A stretch of 64,000 nucleotides of DNA from Streptomyces sp. NBC_01669 (GTDB lineage: Bacteria; Actinomycetota; Actinomycetes; Streptomycetales; Streptomycetaceae), in the NCBI RefSeq assembly GCF_026339735.1, contig NZ_JAPEQG010000001.1, forward strand, positions 1,054,001 through 1,118,000, in the 5' to 3' direction. Numbering within the stretch: the stretch's first letter is position 1; the number at the start of each line of letters is the position of its first letter. A model generated the notes under the pieces. It was given only the letters and a program-made list of their open reading frames with translations. It was not told the DNA's origin and did not search any database. The translations under genes and the position numbers were made by a program. Shown in pieces: positions 8,467-17,321 of this stretch.

Positions 8467-9626
8467 CTTTCTCCCCTCCCCCGGCCTCCGGCGTCGTCCG
8501 GGCCCATGCGACCGGACCGGCCGCGCAGGCGATGAGCCGGCTGCTCGCCGACATCGACCAAGGGCTGGCAGGACGCGCGGTCACAGCGCTGCTGTACTTC
8601 GCCTCCAGTGCCTACGATCCCGAGGTCCTCGCCCCGGCCTTCAGCGCCCGCTTTCCCGGCACGACGGTCATCGGGTGCTCCACCGCCGGAGAGTTCACTG
8701 ATCTGCGCAACGGCACGGGCGGCATCGCCGCCGTGGCGCTGCCCGACGACGTGATCGCCCGGGCCGCGGCGGTGATCGGCCGGATCGGCGAGGCCCCGGG
8801 CGAGGGCACGGCGGCCGCCGTGCGAACCCTGGAGGAGCGGATCGGGGTCCAACTCCGCCACCTCGACCCCGCGTACCATCTGGGCTTCCTGCTGGTCGAC
8901 GGCTTGCACGGGGCCGAGGAGCAGGTCAACGACATGCTGGGCAACGCGGCGCCGCTGCTGGACTTCGTCGGCGGTTCCGCCGGGGACGACTTCGCTCTGC
9001 ACGCCACCTGGGTGGCGGTCGGCACGGAGGTGTCGCACGACGGCATGGCGATGATGGTGTGCCGCAGCGCCGTGCCGTTCCAGATCGTCAAGACGTGCTC
9101 GTTCACGCCGACCGGGACAGTGCTGCGCGTCACCGGCGCGGACGCCGCCTCGCGCACCGTCCACCGCTTCGACGGGCGCCCCGCGGCTCAGGCGTACGCC
9201 GACGCGGTCGGCGTCGCCGTTGAGGCTCTGGACGTCGACGTGTTCATGGAGCGCCCGGTGGGACAGATGATCGACGGGCAGCCGTGGATCCGTACGCCGC
9301 AGGCGGTCACCCCGGGCGGCGGGCTGCGCTTCTGGGCGCAGATCCTGCCGGGCACGGAGGTGGAGGTGATGCGCCCGGGCAACCTGCTCGCGGATACACG
9401 TGCGACCCTGCGCCAAGCACGCCTCGACCTCGGCGGCGCCTCCGGTGCGGTGCTGTTCAACTGCGGCTTCCGGCGTCTTGAGATGGACGCCAAGAACATC
9501 TCCGCGACCTTCCCGACCGCGCTGGACGGCATCCCCTCGGCGGGCTTCCACACCTACGGCGAGAGCTGGCTCGGGCACGTCAACCAGACGCTCACGGGAG
9601 TGGTGTTCGGGGTCGGCGCCAGCTGA
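8463..9626 (+). CDS. FIST-domain signal-transduction protein (possible NosP-type haem sensor)
   Basis: A 387-residue protein with an N-terminal FIST domain (VIGCSTAGEF, then GLHGAEEQVNDMLG and FVGGSAGDDF) and a C-terminal FIST_C domain, including VLFNCGFRRLEMD and the closing SAGFHTYGESWLGHVNQTLTGVVFG. FIST proteins bind small ligands, and some (NosP) bind haem and sense NO. No kinase, cyclase or other output domain is present, so it should act through a partner. It overlaps the globin-like gene by 4 bases. The match to FIST is strong; haem binding is inferred from the neighbour and known NosP proteins. Confidence 0.85.
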   Translation: MTFSPPPASGVVRAHATGPAAQAMSRLLADIDQGLAGRAVTALLYFASSAYDPEVLAPAFSARFPGTTVIGCSTAGEFTDLRNGTGGIAAVALPDDVIARAAAVIGRIGEAPGEGTAAAVRTLEERIGVQLRHLDPAYHLGFLLVDGLHGAEEQVNDMLGNAAPLLDFVGGSAGDDFALHATWVAVGTEVSHDGMAMMVCRSAVPFQIVKTCSFTPTGTVLRVTGADAASRTVHRFDGRPAAQAYADAVGVAVEALDVDVFMERPVGQMIDGQPWIRTPQAVTPGGGLRFWAQILPGTEVEVMRPGNLLADTRATLRQARLDLGGASGAVLFNCGFRRLEMDAKNISATFPTALDGIPSAGFHTYGESWLGHVNQTLTGVVFGVGAS

Positions 9627-9649
9627 GGCCGGAGCCTTGGCGCCGGCAC

Positions 9650-9682
9650 CCGGCCGCCGGGTCCTGGGAACCGGGCGGCCGG
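9650..9682 (+). terminator. Hairpin downstream of the globin/FIST operon
   Basis: CCGGCCGCC (9650-9658) pairs with GGCGGCCGG (9674-9682) across a 15-nt loop, 24 bp after the FIST stop codon. There is no T-tract, as is common in Streptomyces terminators. The rest of 9683-10059 holds no gene that I can support apart from the operator-like site listed next. Confidence 0.6.
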
Positions 9683-9792
9683 CAGGTAACGGCGCACATG
9701 TTGCGGCCCGCCGTCCTTGCACACGGTCCAGCAAGGTGGATCCGTACGGTACGCCCAGGCCCACACCAGAGTCGTCCCTCGCCTGACTCCAA

Positions 9793-9808
9793 GGTGGACT
9801 GGACCAAT
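9793..9808 (-). promoter_or_regulatory. DasR-like / chitinase-promoter operator candidate
   Basis: Read on the minus strand, ATTGGTCCAGTCCACC resembles both the DasR operator (consensus ACTGGTCTAGACCACT, about 12-13 of 16 agreeing) and the TGGTCCAGACCT repeats known ahead of Streptomyces chitinase genes. It lies about 250 bp upstream of the truncated chitinase. Being a relict of a chitin- or GlcNAc-responsive promoter is the most likely explanation. The distance is long, and only one good copy is seen. Confidence 0.4.
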
Positions 9809-10059
9809 ATGGGCGTCAACCCCGGATCGCCCGAACACCGGCGGGCTCCTGCCGGATTCCACGGGGATTCCATTCGGATTCCATTGGCAGGGTCGAGCGG
9901 ACGGCGCACCGGACCGCACCCGGCATTGACCGAATGATCCATACCAACTACCTTCCGATTGGCCCCGGTTCGGCGACCCACAGCCTGCACGCCGCCCCAC
10001 CGTGACCACACACGGTCCCGCGACGCCTCCCGTCCACCCCACCGCGTCAGGGGGAACGC

Positions 10060-10650
10060 GTGAGAAGACCCGTCCGCGGTCACAGCAGACTGCTCGCACT
10101 GCTGGCCGCCCTGCTCCTGCCCCTGGGCGTGCTCACCGGCCTCGTCCCTCAGGCACACGCTGCCGCCGGTGTCACCGCCACCTGCACCAGCCAGGACAAC
10201 GGCAGCTGGTGGAAGGGCACCAACGTCGTCCGTAACAACACGGCCGCTGCGCTCACCGGCTGGACCCTCGAGTTCGACCTCCCGGCAGGCATGACCATCA
10301 GCGACCACTCCAACGGCGACGCAACCGTCAACGGCAGCCACGTGACGGTCCGCAACGCCTACTACAACGGCACCGTCGCGGCCGGCGGAACAACCGAGCC
10401 GTACAGTTACTGGTTCGTCGCCAACGGTCCGATCGGCACGCCCACGAGTTGCACCGTCATTGGAGGCAAGTGCGACGGCAGCCCCGACAAACCGCCCACC
10501 GCGCCCGGCACTCCCCGGGCCACCAGCGTCACCGCACGCAGCGTCTCCCTGGACTGGAGCGCTGCGGCAGCCGGCGACTACCCTGTCTCGTCGTACAAGG
10601 TGCTCAGCAACGGCGCCGTGGTCGCCACCAGCAACGCCACAGACGTGATC
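10060..10650 (+). pseudogene. Truncated secreted chitinase (signal peptide, CBM2, partial FnIII; catalytic domain lost)
   Basis: From a GTG at 10060 the product has a twin-Arg/hydrophobic signal peptide ending in AHAAAG, then a CBM2-type cellulose/chitin-binding domain (residues about 37-145, with conserved GW, NGDATVNG and the Cys pair). A Pro-rich linker and the first strands of a fibronectin type III domain follow (VTARSVSLDWSAA, YKVLSNGAVVATS). Homology ends at about 10640, mid-FnIII. The GH18 catalytic domain expected in this architecture is absent, and the reading frame runs on into sequence antisense to a tRNA gene. A CBM-only fragment could still be secreted, but this looks like deletion at a tRNA-adjacent site. 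Confidence 0.8.
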
Positions 10651-10725
10651 CGGTCACGCGGTCAGTGCCAGTGGTGCTGTCCTTGGAGACCTGACAAGAA
10701 AGACGCGGCGACTGACCGTATGGCG

Positions 10726-10895
<170 letters not shown>

Positions 10896-10945
10896 ATGCG
10901 ATTCCGCCCGGTGTTCCCGGGTGGCCGCGCAGGACAAACATTACC

Positions 10946-13570
10946 TCACTCCGCGGACCTGATTGACGTCCGTGCCTGATGGGCGCGGGTCGCGAGCTCT
11001 TCGGCACCGCACGCCGTGGCCAGTTTCTGGGCCCGGGCGAGCTCGCGCGGGGAGCGGATGGCGATGCCGTAGTCGACACGGGCCAGGGCGTGTTCGTACG
11101 TGGACGGGGACGCCTCCAGGTGCCGGACCGCGTCGGCCAGCAGATGGTGGGCGTCCTCGGGGCGGGCGAACAGGGCAACGCAGCGCAGGGCCTCGCCGAT
11201 CGCGGTGTCCGTGCCGAAGCGTTCGGCGTGCACCCGGGCCGAGGTGGCGAGCTGGGCTGCGCGGCCCGGGTCCTCGTCGGCCAGGGCGCGGGCGAGGTCG
11301 CCCGCCCATGGCGCCCAGATGCCGTTGAACCGGCCGCGCGGTTCAAGAGCCTGGCGGGCTGCTTCGAGTTCGGCCACGGCTTCCTTCGTACGACCTTCGG
11401 CGAGCAGGAGGCGGCCGCGGACGCACGGTGCGTCCGGAAGGACCATCGCGCTGGGATAGGGCATCCCGAAGTTGTACTGGTCAGCTATCGTGCGGGCCTC
11501 GGTGACCCGGCCCCGGGCCAGCAGTGTGTCGATGAGCAGGCAGGCGGCGTCCCAGTGGACGGGAAGGCCGCTGCCCACACGGTCGGCGAGCCGCAGCCCT
11601 TCGCGCAGGAAGCCCTCCGCCTCGGCCAGCCTGCCGCGACGGCGGTGGACGAGACCGAGGAGGGTGTGGGCGAAGGCGAGGTGCGCGCCGCTCCAGCCGG
11701 AGATCTCGAAGGCGCGGACGGCCTCGCTGAACAGCGCCTCGGCCCGGTCGAGCTGGTCGGTGAAGGCATAGGTGATCCCCACCGTGGTGGGGAACTCGAA
11801 GCCCCATTCGGTGTCGGTCCACCCGAGTCCGCGGGCCGGGCGCCCGTCGACCAGGGCGCGTTCGCAGAGATCGACGACGAGCTGGCAGTCCTCGCCCCGG
11901 AGCATGGCGTCGAAGGCACGCAGCGTGAGCAGGGCGCGTTCGGCGTTGTCGCGGCCGGTGAGGTGGTCGGCGTTGCCGGCGAGTCTGCGGGAGCGGCCGG
12001 GGCCGTCGTCCTCGGCGGCCTGCATGCCCTCCCACATGAAGTGCGCGGCCTGGAGCCGCATCCGGCCCGGTCCGGGGGCGGTGCGCCCGGTCTCGGCGGC
12101 GAGAGCCAGTGCCGCTTCCTTCAGCTGGTTGTTGTGGGACAGGGCGGCGGCGAGCCGGAAGGTGGCGTCGACGCGCACCTCGTCGGCGAGTCCGGGCAGA
12201 TCGAGGGCGGCCCGCAGATGCTGCACGGTGGTGGGCGGGGAGCTGAGGAGTGTCGCGCAGCCCAGCTCGTACAGCAGCGTGGCCCGCACCTGGTGGCGTG
12301 GCGGTTCCTGCAGGGCGCGTTCCAGGCAGCGGCGGGCGGCTTCGGGGGCACCGACCGCGAGATGCTGGCCGGCTGCCTCGCGGAGCTGCTCGACCAGTTC
12401 CTGGTCGTCGTCCGGGTGGACTTCGAGGAGGTGGCGGGAGGCAGCGGCGGCGCCGAGTCCGGCGCGGGTGATCGCCCAGGCGGCGCGGCCGTGCATGGCG
12501 GTGCGGGTGGCCGGCGGGATGGAGCGGTACACGGCGGTGGCGATCAGCGGGTGGACGAACTCCAGCGGGTCGAAGCCGCTGACGATACGGGCGTCGCGCA
12601 GCCGCGCGGTGCAGTCGGCAGCCTCGGCGGGGCTCATTCCGGCGAGGGTGGCGGCGAGGTCCTGGGAGATGTCGGTGCCGAGAACGGCGGCGGCCCAGGC
12701 GAACCGGTTGGCGTTGGTGCCGAGCCGTTCGAGCCGGGCGACGAGTCCGCTGCCGCGGGCCGAGGCGCCGAGTTCACGCAGCAGTCCGGCCGACTCCTCC
12801 AGGGGCGCCAGTTCGCGGTCCTGCACCTTGGCGACGAGTTCGACCGCCTCGTACGGGTTGCCACCGGTGACGGCCCACACCTCGCGGCAGAACGGGTCGT
12901 CGGCGTGGTCGCCGAGAGTGGCCCGGACCAGTTCCGCGGTGGCGTCGGGCGTGAGCGCGCGCAGCGCGACCCGGACCTGGGCGGGGTGGCTGCCGCCGTC
13001 CCCCTTCCGCGCCGCCAGTTCCTCCGGGCGGTGCGCCTGGACGACGAGGACGGGCAGTTCGCCGAGGCGCGCGGTGAACGAGGCGAGCCAGGCAAGGGAT
13101 TCGCCGTCCGCCCAGTGCGCGTCGTCGATGATCAGCAGCAGCGGACGGTGGCTCAGCCGGGAGGCGAGCCGCGACACGACGTGGTCGAGTCCGTCGCGCA
13201 CACCCTGCGGGTCGGGCTGCGGGCCACTGGGCTCGGCGAGTCCGAGGGCGGGTGCGGCGACCTCGAACCAGGCGCCGAACAGACCGCGTACCTCGTCGGG
13301 CGGGAACTGGTCGAGTGCGGGCTGCAGGAGTTGGCGTACGACGTGGAACGGCACGGATGTGACCGTCTCGCCGCCGCGTGCGGACCAGATTGTGCAGCGG
13401 TCCGCGGCCATGGCCTGGATCTCGGTGAGCAGAGCTGTTTTGCCGATGCCTGCCTCACCGCTGAAGATCAACAGCCCCCCGGCTGCCTGGGCGCCGCAGA
13501 GGGCATCCACGGCTTGTGCGGCGGCAGCGAGTTCCGGTTCGCGCTCGTACAGCGGCCGGGACGGCTTCAT
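10946..13570 (-). CDS. AAA-type ATPase with TPR-like region (LuxR/MalT-like, no HTH)
   Basis: An 874-residue protein. The N-terminal ATPase module has a Walker A motif SGEAGIGKTALL (about residues 38-49) and a Walker B-like LLLIIDDAHWADG (about 144-156), matching the AAA_16/LuxR large-ATPase group. The remaining 600 residues are alpha-helical repeats rich in Ala, Leu and Arg. Regulators of this type usually end in a LuxR helix-turn-helix; here the sequence stops after IRSAE with none visible. It may therefore act by protein contact, or be a regulator that has lost its DNA-binding end. The start at 13570 gives the canonical LYEREPEL entry segment. It is transcribed towards the tRNA gene. Confidence 0.8.
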   Translation of the reverse strand: MKPSRPLYEREPELAAAAQAVDALCGAQAAGGLLIFSGEAGIGKTALLTEIQAMAADRCTIWSARGGETVTSVPFHVVRQLLQPALDQFPPDEVRGLFGAWFEVAAPALGLAEPSGPQPDPQGVRDGLDHVVSRLASRLSHRPLLLIIDDAHWADGESLAWLASFTARLGELPVLVVQAHRPEELAARKGDGGSHPAQVRVALRALTPDATAELVRATLGDHADDPFCREVWAVTGGNPYEAVELVAKVQDRELAPLEESAGLLRELGASARGSGLVARLERLGTNANRFAWAAAVLGTDISQDLAATLAGMSPAEAADCTARLRDARIVSGFDPLEFVHPLIATAVYRSIPPATRTAMHGRAAWAITRAGLGAAAASRHLLEVHPDDDQELVEQLREAAGQHLAVGAPEAARRCLERALQEPPRHQVRATLLYELGCATLLSSPPTTVQHLRAALDLPGLADEVRVDATFRLAAALSHNNQLKEAALALAAETGRTAPGPGRMRLQAAHFMWEGMQAAEDDGPGRSRRLAGNADHLTGRDNAERALLTLRAFDAMLRGEDCQLVVDLCERALVDGRPARGLGWTDTEWGFEFPTTVGITYAFTDQLDRAEALFSEAVRAFEISGWSGAHLAFAHTLLGLVHRRRGRLAEAEGFLREGLRLADRVGSGLPVHWDAACLLIDTLLARGRVTEARTIADQYNFGMPYPSAMVLPDAPCVRGRLLLAEGRTKEAVAELEAARQALEPRGRFNGIWAPWAGDLARALADEDPGRAAQLATSARVHAERFGTDTAIGEALRCVALFARPEDAHHLLADAVRHLEASPSTYEHALARVDYGIAIRSPRELARAQKLATACGAEELATRAHQARTSIRSAE

Positions 13571-13677
13571 GCCTACCCTCCCCTAGTGGTGCGGATGACT
13601 GCCGAGCCTAGTCGTGCGCGAGGGCCCGCGGACAGTGGTTCCGACAGTTCGCCGCAGGTGCGGGGCACAATCGACGG

Positions 13678-14172
13678 GTGGACGAGACTCGCAGGGACCG
13701 CGACGCCGAGGGCCGGGCGCGCAGTGCGCGCCCCCGTGACGGGCTGGGGCGCCCCCTGCCGTACGGGGCGCCCGGGGTGGAGCGGCAGCCGGAGGGGTTG
13801 GTGCGCTCCCCTGAGGAGACGCTGCTGGAGGCCCAGCGGCTGCTGGACGCGGGGATGCCGTTCCACGCGCACGAGGTGTTCGAGGACGCGTGGAAGTCGG
13901 GCCCGGATGCGGAACGGGAGTTGTGGCGCGGGCTTGCGCAGCTGGCGGTGGGGCTGACGCACGCGGCGCGCGGCAATGCGACGGGTGGGGCACGGCTGTT
14001 GCGGCGGGGCGCGGCGGCCCTCTCGGCGTACGGGGACGCGTCGGCGCACGGGATCGGAATCGATGCGCTGACCGGCTGGGCGCAGGAGCTGGCCGGGCGG
14101 GTGGAGACGGGTGGCGGGCGAACGGTGGACGCGGCCGAGGAGGCGCCCCGGCTGAGACGGGAGGGCGGATGA
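13678..14172 (+). CDS. DUF309 family protein
   Basis: A 164-residue protein from a GTG start. The core at about residues 45-125 carries the DUF309 signature: AQRLLDAGMPFHAHEVFEDAWK, then ELWRGLAQLAVGLTHAARGNATGG. The conserved His, Glu and Trp form a buried cluster in solved family members, but no biochemical role is settled. The charged N-terminal 40 residues and Gly/Arg-rich C-terminus look disordered. It is divergent from the ATPase gene, with about 107 bp between the starts. An in-frame upstream start cannot be excluded. Confidence 0.75.
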   Translation: MDETRRDRDAEGRARSARPRDGLGRPLPYGAPGVERQPEGLVRSPEETLLEAQRLLDAGMPFHAHEVFEDAWKSGPDAERELWRGLAQLAVGLTHAARGNATGGARLLRRGAAALSAYGDASAHGIGIDALTGWAQELAGRVETGGGRTVDAAEEAPRLRREGG

Positions 14173-14253
14173 GCCGGATGGCGACGTTCGTTTTCGGCAA
14201 CCGTCGCACGGAGCGGTGAACACGGCGCCGCGAAACTATTACCATCCCGCGTC

Positions 14254-14640
14254 ATGAGCACTTCTGACCAGGACCAGTCCGTGGACACCCCGATAGCCGC
14301 CCTCGACAGCGACACGAACGGCACAGAGACCGACGCCGAGGTCGAGGTCGACGCCGAGGTCGGGGAGGCGGAGGCCGGGGACCGCAGATTGACGCCACGT
14401 CAGGCCAGACGGTTGCGGATCGTGCTCTCCTCGGTCGGCATGGCGGCGATGGCGGTCGTGCTGGCGCTGCGGATCGCGAGCCGGTCGTCCGTTCTGGTCG
14501 TCGGGGTGTACGGGCTGGCGCTGATCCTGTGCGGGATCGTCATCGAGCTCAGTCGTAACGGTCGTACCCGATTGGGGAGTTGGCTGCTGGCCGTCGGCCT
14601 GGTGGCAGCGATCGGTTCGGACTGGCTGCTGATCCCCTGA
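14254..14640 (+). CDS. Small membrane protein with acidic N-terminus
   Basis: A 128-residue protein I do not recognise by family. Residues 1-45 are strongly acidic (repeated Glu-Val-Asp-Ala), followed by a basic turn RQARRLR. Three hydrophobic segments follow: about residues 56-70, 75-93 and 104-126. The layout suggests a three-helix inner-membrane protein with a charged cytoplasmic head. No ribosome binding site is obvious; the ATG lies 81 bp beyond the DUF309 stop. It ends 12 bp before the convergent oxidoreductase gene. Confidence 0.6.
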   Translation: MSTSDQDQSVDTPIAALDSDTNGTETDAEVEVDAEVGEAEAGDRRLTPRQARRLRIVLSSVGMAAMAVVLALRIASRSSVLVVGVYGLALILCGIVIELSRNGRTRLGSWLLAVGLVAAIGSDWLLIP

Positions 14641-14652
14641 CGTCCGGCCGGT

Positions 14653-15897
14653 TCAGACTGCTGTGATCCGCACGGTTCCGCCGTGCGGATCGACGCGATC
14701 GAGCCAGTCGGCGCGCAGCCGGAACGGCCGGTTCGGTTCGGCGGGCAGCAGCAGCCGCTGCCGGTGGAGTACGCGTCCGTCCTGGCCGACGACGAGGTGT
14801 GGGCGGGGCAGTCGCCGGGCGGTGCGCAGGATGAAGCGGCCCTGGAGCGGCCGGGCGCCGTCGGGGTCGAACAGGTTCGGTGCGATCCACTTCAGCGGGG
14901 CATCGACGGAGAGTGCGGGACGCTCGGCGGGCCAGCCCCCCGTCGCCAGCCGACGCAGGACGGGGGCGGCCACGGCCCGTCCCTCGGCTGCCGCCGTGCC
15001 CGCGCTCTCCACCGCATGCAGCAGATTGCCGACGGCGAAGACACCGGTCTCGGAGGTGCGGTACGAGGCGTCGTACGCGGGTCCGCGGGTCCCGGGGTCC
15101 AGGGTCAGTGCGCCGCGCCGGGCCAGCTCGTGGTCGGGGATCCAGTCCCCGGTGAAGACGACGGTGTCGCAGGGCAGGGTCGTGGTCCGGCCGTCGTGGT
15201 GGCGCAGGCCGACTCCAGTGAGCCGTTCCCGGCCGGTGAGCCCGGTGACGGTTGCGTGGGTGAGGAGCGGTGTGCGATGCCGCGCCCGCACGAGAAGCGG
15301 GGCGAGGGCGGTCGGCAGGGACGGTGGCTGGTCGGTGACCAGGGCGACCACGTCGACTCCGGCCACACGCAGGGTGTCGACGGCCGCGTGGCTGACGGCT
15401 TCGTTGCCGATGACGACCGCCCGTGTGCCGATCCGCTGGCGGAAGAGGTGGACGGCCTGCTGGAGTTCGCCGGTGGAGTAGACGCCGGGCGGCCGGGTGC
15501 CGGGGACGAGCCGGGCGCTGCGCGGCCGTTCGCGGGCGCCGGTGGCGAGGACGACCGCGCGGGCGGTGATGCGTTCGAGCCCGGTGGGTCCGGTGGTGTC
15601 GACGGTGCGTGGTCCGGCCCAGCCGGTGACGGTGATTCCGGTACGGAGTCGCGCTCCCGCCCCTACCGCGGCGGCCACGCACTGCCGGGCGTACCCGGGT
15701 CCGGTCACCGCTCCCCCGGCGCGACCGGTCCCGAATCCGCCGTGGAAGCAGTGGCGCGGGATGCCGCCCGCGACCTGTTCGCGCTCCAGGATCTCGACGT
15801 GGCCCGCGCCGGATGCGGCGAGTTCGGCCCCGGCGCCGAGGCCGGCCGGTCCGGCGCCGACGACCAGCACATCGACGGTTCGCTCGCGCCGGGTCAT
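14653..15897 (-). CDS. FAD/NAD-linked oxidoreductase, GlpB-like partner in glycerol-type operon
   Basis: A 414-residue two-dinucleotide-binding flavoprotein. VLVVGAGPAGLGAGAEL near the N-terminus binds FAD. RAVVLATGARERPR and a central VVIGNEAVSHAA segment form the NAD domain, and GPAYDASYRTSETGVFAVGNLLH is the typical second FAD contact. Proteins of this class pair with a GlpA-like dehydrogenase carrying a BFD domain, where they pass electrons between the glycerol-3-phosphate dehydrogenase and NAD(H). It is the third gene of a three-gene run and overlaps the preceding stop by 4 bases. The precise substrate remains inferred from the operon. Confidence 0.75.
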   Translation of the reverse strand: MTRRERTVDVLVVGAGPAGLGAGAELAASGAGHVEILEREQVAGGIPRHCFHGGFGTGRAGGAVTGPGYARQCVAAAVGAGARLRTGITVTGWAGPRTVDTTGPTGLERITARAVVLATGARERPRSARLVPGTRPPGVYSTGELQQAVHLFRQRIGTRAVVIGNEAVSHAAVDTLRVAGVDVVALVTDQPPSLPTALAPLLVRARHRTPLLTHATVTGLTGRERLTGVGLRHHDGRTTTLPCDTVVFTGDWIPDHELARRGALTLDPGTRGPAYDASYRTSETGVFAVGNLLHAVESAGTAAAEGRAVAAPVLRRLATGGWPAERPALSVDAPLKWIAPNLFDPDGARPLQGRFILRTARRLPRPHLVVGQDGRVLHRQRLLLPAEPNRPFRLRADWLDRVDPHGGTVRITAV

Positions 15898-17321
15898 GGC
15901 GTGGCCTCCTCGATCAGGGCGCGGACCGCGGCCCCGCAGTAGAACCCTTGGCAGCGCCCGCCGCCGGCCCGGGTCCGGCGGCGCAGTCCGTCCTTCGACC
16001 GCGGCGGGACCGTGCTGGCCAGCGCGTCCCGGATCTCGCCCGCGGAGACGCCTTCGCAGTGGCAGACGAGGGCGCCGTAGGCCGGGTCCCGGGCGATGAG
16101 GTCGGCGCGCCGGTAGGGGCGGGGAGATGCCTCGCCCAGGTTGGGCATGGTCAGGGGCTCCAGTTCGGCCGGCGTGCCGAGGGCGAGGCCGGTGGCGGCC
16201 AGCAGTTCGGTGACGTACGCGGCGATGGCCATGGAGGCGGTCAGGCCGGTGGAGCGGATGCCGCCGACGGCGATGTACCGCTGGTCGGGGTAGTCCCGGA
16301 TGCGGTAGTCCTCGTGGCCGGTGGCGGCGCGCAGTCCGGCGTAGACGGCGGTCACTTCCTCGTCGATCAGTTCGGGCAGGATCCGGCGGCCCTTCTCGCG
16401 CAGGAGGGCGAGCCCTTCGGCGCTGGATCCCGTGGCGGTCTTGTCGTCCAGCTCCTCGGCGGTGGGTCCGAGCAGGACGTTGCCGAAGACGGTCGGTGAC
16501 ACCAGGACGCCCTTGCCCGCCGCGGTGGGCACGGGCAGCAGGATGTGGTCGACCAGTGCGCGGGCGAGCTTGTCGAAGACGATGAGCTGGCCGCGGCGCG
16601 GGGTGACGGTGAAGGCGTCGTGGCCCAGTTGCCGGTCGAGTTCGTCTGCGTACAGTCCGGCGGCGTTGATGAGGTAGCGGGTGCGCAGCGGTCCGCGGGT
16701 GGTGGTGAGGGTGTGGATGTCCGGGCCGCTGTCGATCTGCTGGACCCGGCAGTCGAGGTGCAGATGAACTCCGGCGCGGACGGCCTGGGTGGCGTATGCG
16801 AGGGGGGTCGTCCAGGGGCAGATGATGCTCTCGTCCGGGATCTCCAGCGCCCCGAGCGCACCAGGGCCCAGATGAGGTTCGCGGGCCCGCAGTTCCTCGG
16901 CGTCGATGATCCGCGCAGCGTGGTAGTCGTTGCGCTCCGCCTTGGCCAGCAGGCCGGGGAGTGCGGCGAGTTGTTCCTCGTCCCAGGCGACGAGGAGCGC
17001 CCCGACGCGCTCGACCGGGATGCCGGTCGCGGCCGCGTACGCGGCGAGCCTGCGCTGCCCTTCGCGTACGAGACGGCCTTCCAGTGAGCCGGGGACGGCG
17101 TCGAAACCGGTGTGCAGGATCGCGGTGTTGGCCTTCGACGTGCCGTTGCCGATGTCGTCGGACCCGTCGACGAGGGCGGTACGGATCGGGTAGCGGGCCA
17201 GCTCACGGGCGAGGGCGGTGCCGACGACGCCTGCGCCGATGACGGTGACGTCGTACGCCGCCGCGCCGCCGTCGGGCAGGCTGTGGACCAGGTCTTTGGC
17301 CGTGGTGACCGTCGGCGTCAC
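15894..17321 (-). CDS. Glycerol-3-phosphate dehydrogenase-like flavoprotein (GlpA-like) with BFD [2Fe-2S] domain
   Basis: A 475-residue protein from a GTG that overlaps the kinase stop. DVTVIGAGVVGTALARELARY is the FAD-binding DAO domain, with NGTSKANTAILHTGFDA the flavin-proximal segment and YIAVGGIRSTGLTASMAIAAYV the C-terminal FAD contact. The last 75 residues form a BFD-like iron-sulfur domain with Cys residues in VCHCEGVS and CQGFYCG. This domain order matches type III GlpA proteins that work with a GlpB-like NADH-linked subunit. It oxidises a polyol phosphate, most likely glycerol-3-phosphate made by the neighbouring kinase. Confidence 0.82.
   Translation of the reverse strand: MTPTVTTAKDLVHSLPDGGAAAYDVTVIGAGVVGTALARELARYPIRTALVDGSDDIGNGTSKANTAILHTGFDAVPGSLEGRLVREGQRRLAAYAAATGIPVERVGALLVAWDEEQLAALPGLLAKAERNDYHAARIIDAEELRAREPHLGPGALGALEIPDESIICPWTTPLAYATQAVRAGVHLHLDCRVQQIDSGPDIHTLTTTRGPLRTRYLINAAGLYADELDRQLGHDAFTVTPRRGQLIVFDKLARALVDHILLPVPTAAGKGVLVSPTVFGNVLLGPTAEELDDKTATGSSAEGLALLREKGRRILPELIDEEVTAVYAGLRAATGHEDYRIRDYPDQRYIAVGGIRSTGLTASMAIAAYVTELLAATGLALGTPAELEPLTMPNLGEASPRPYRRADLIARDPAYGALVCHCEGVSAGEIRDALASTVPPRSKDGLRRRTRAGGGRCQGFYCGAAVRALIEEATP

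Noticed and set aside
6639..9626. 995-codon plus-strand frame running into the FIST gene
   Set aside because: Only the part from 8463 matches a family. The upstream part overlaps mftE and the globin-like gene in another frame.
10979..13957. 992-codon plus-strand frame
   Set aside because: Antisense shadow of the ATPase gene, which has Walker A and B motifs on the minus strand.
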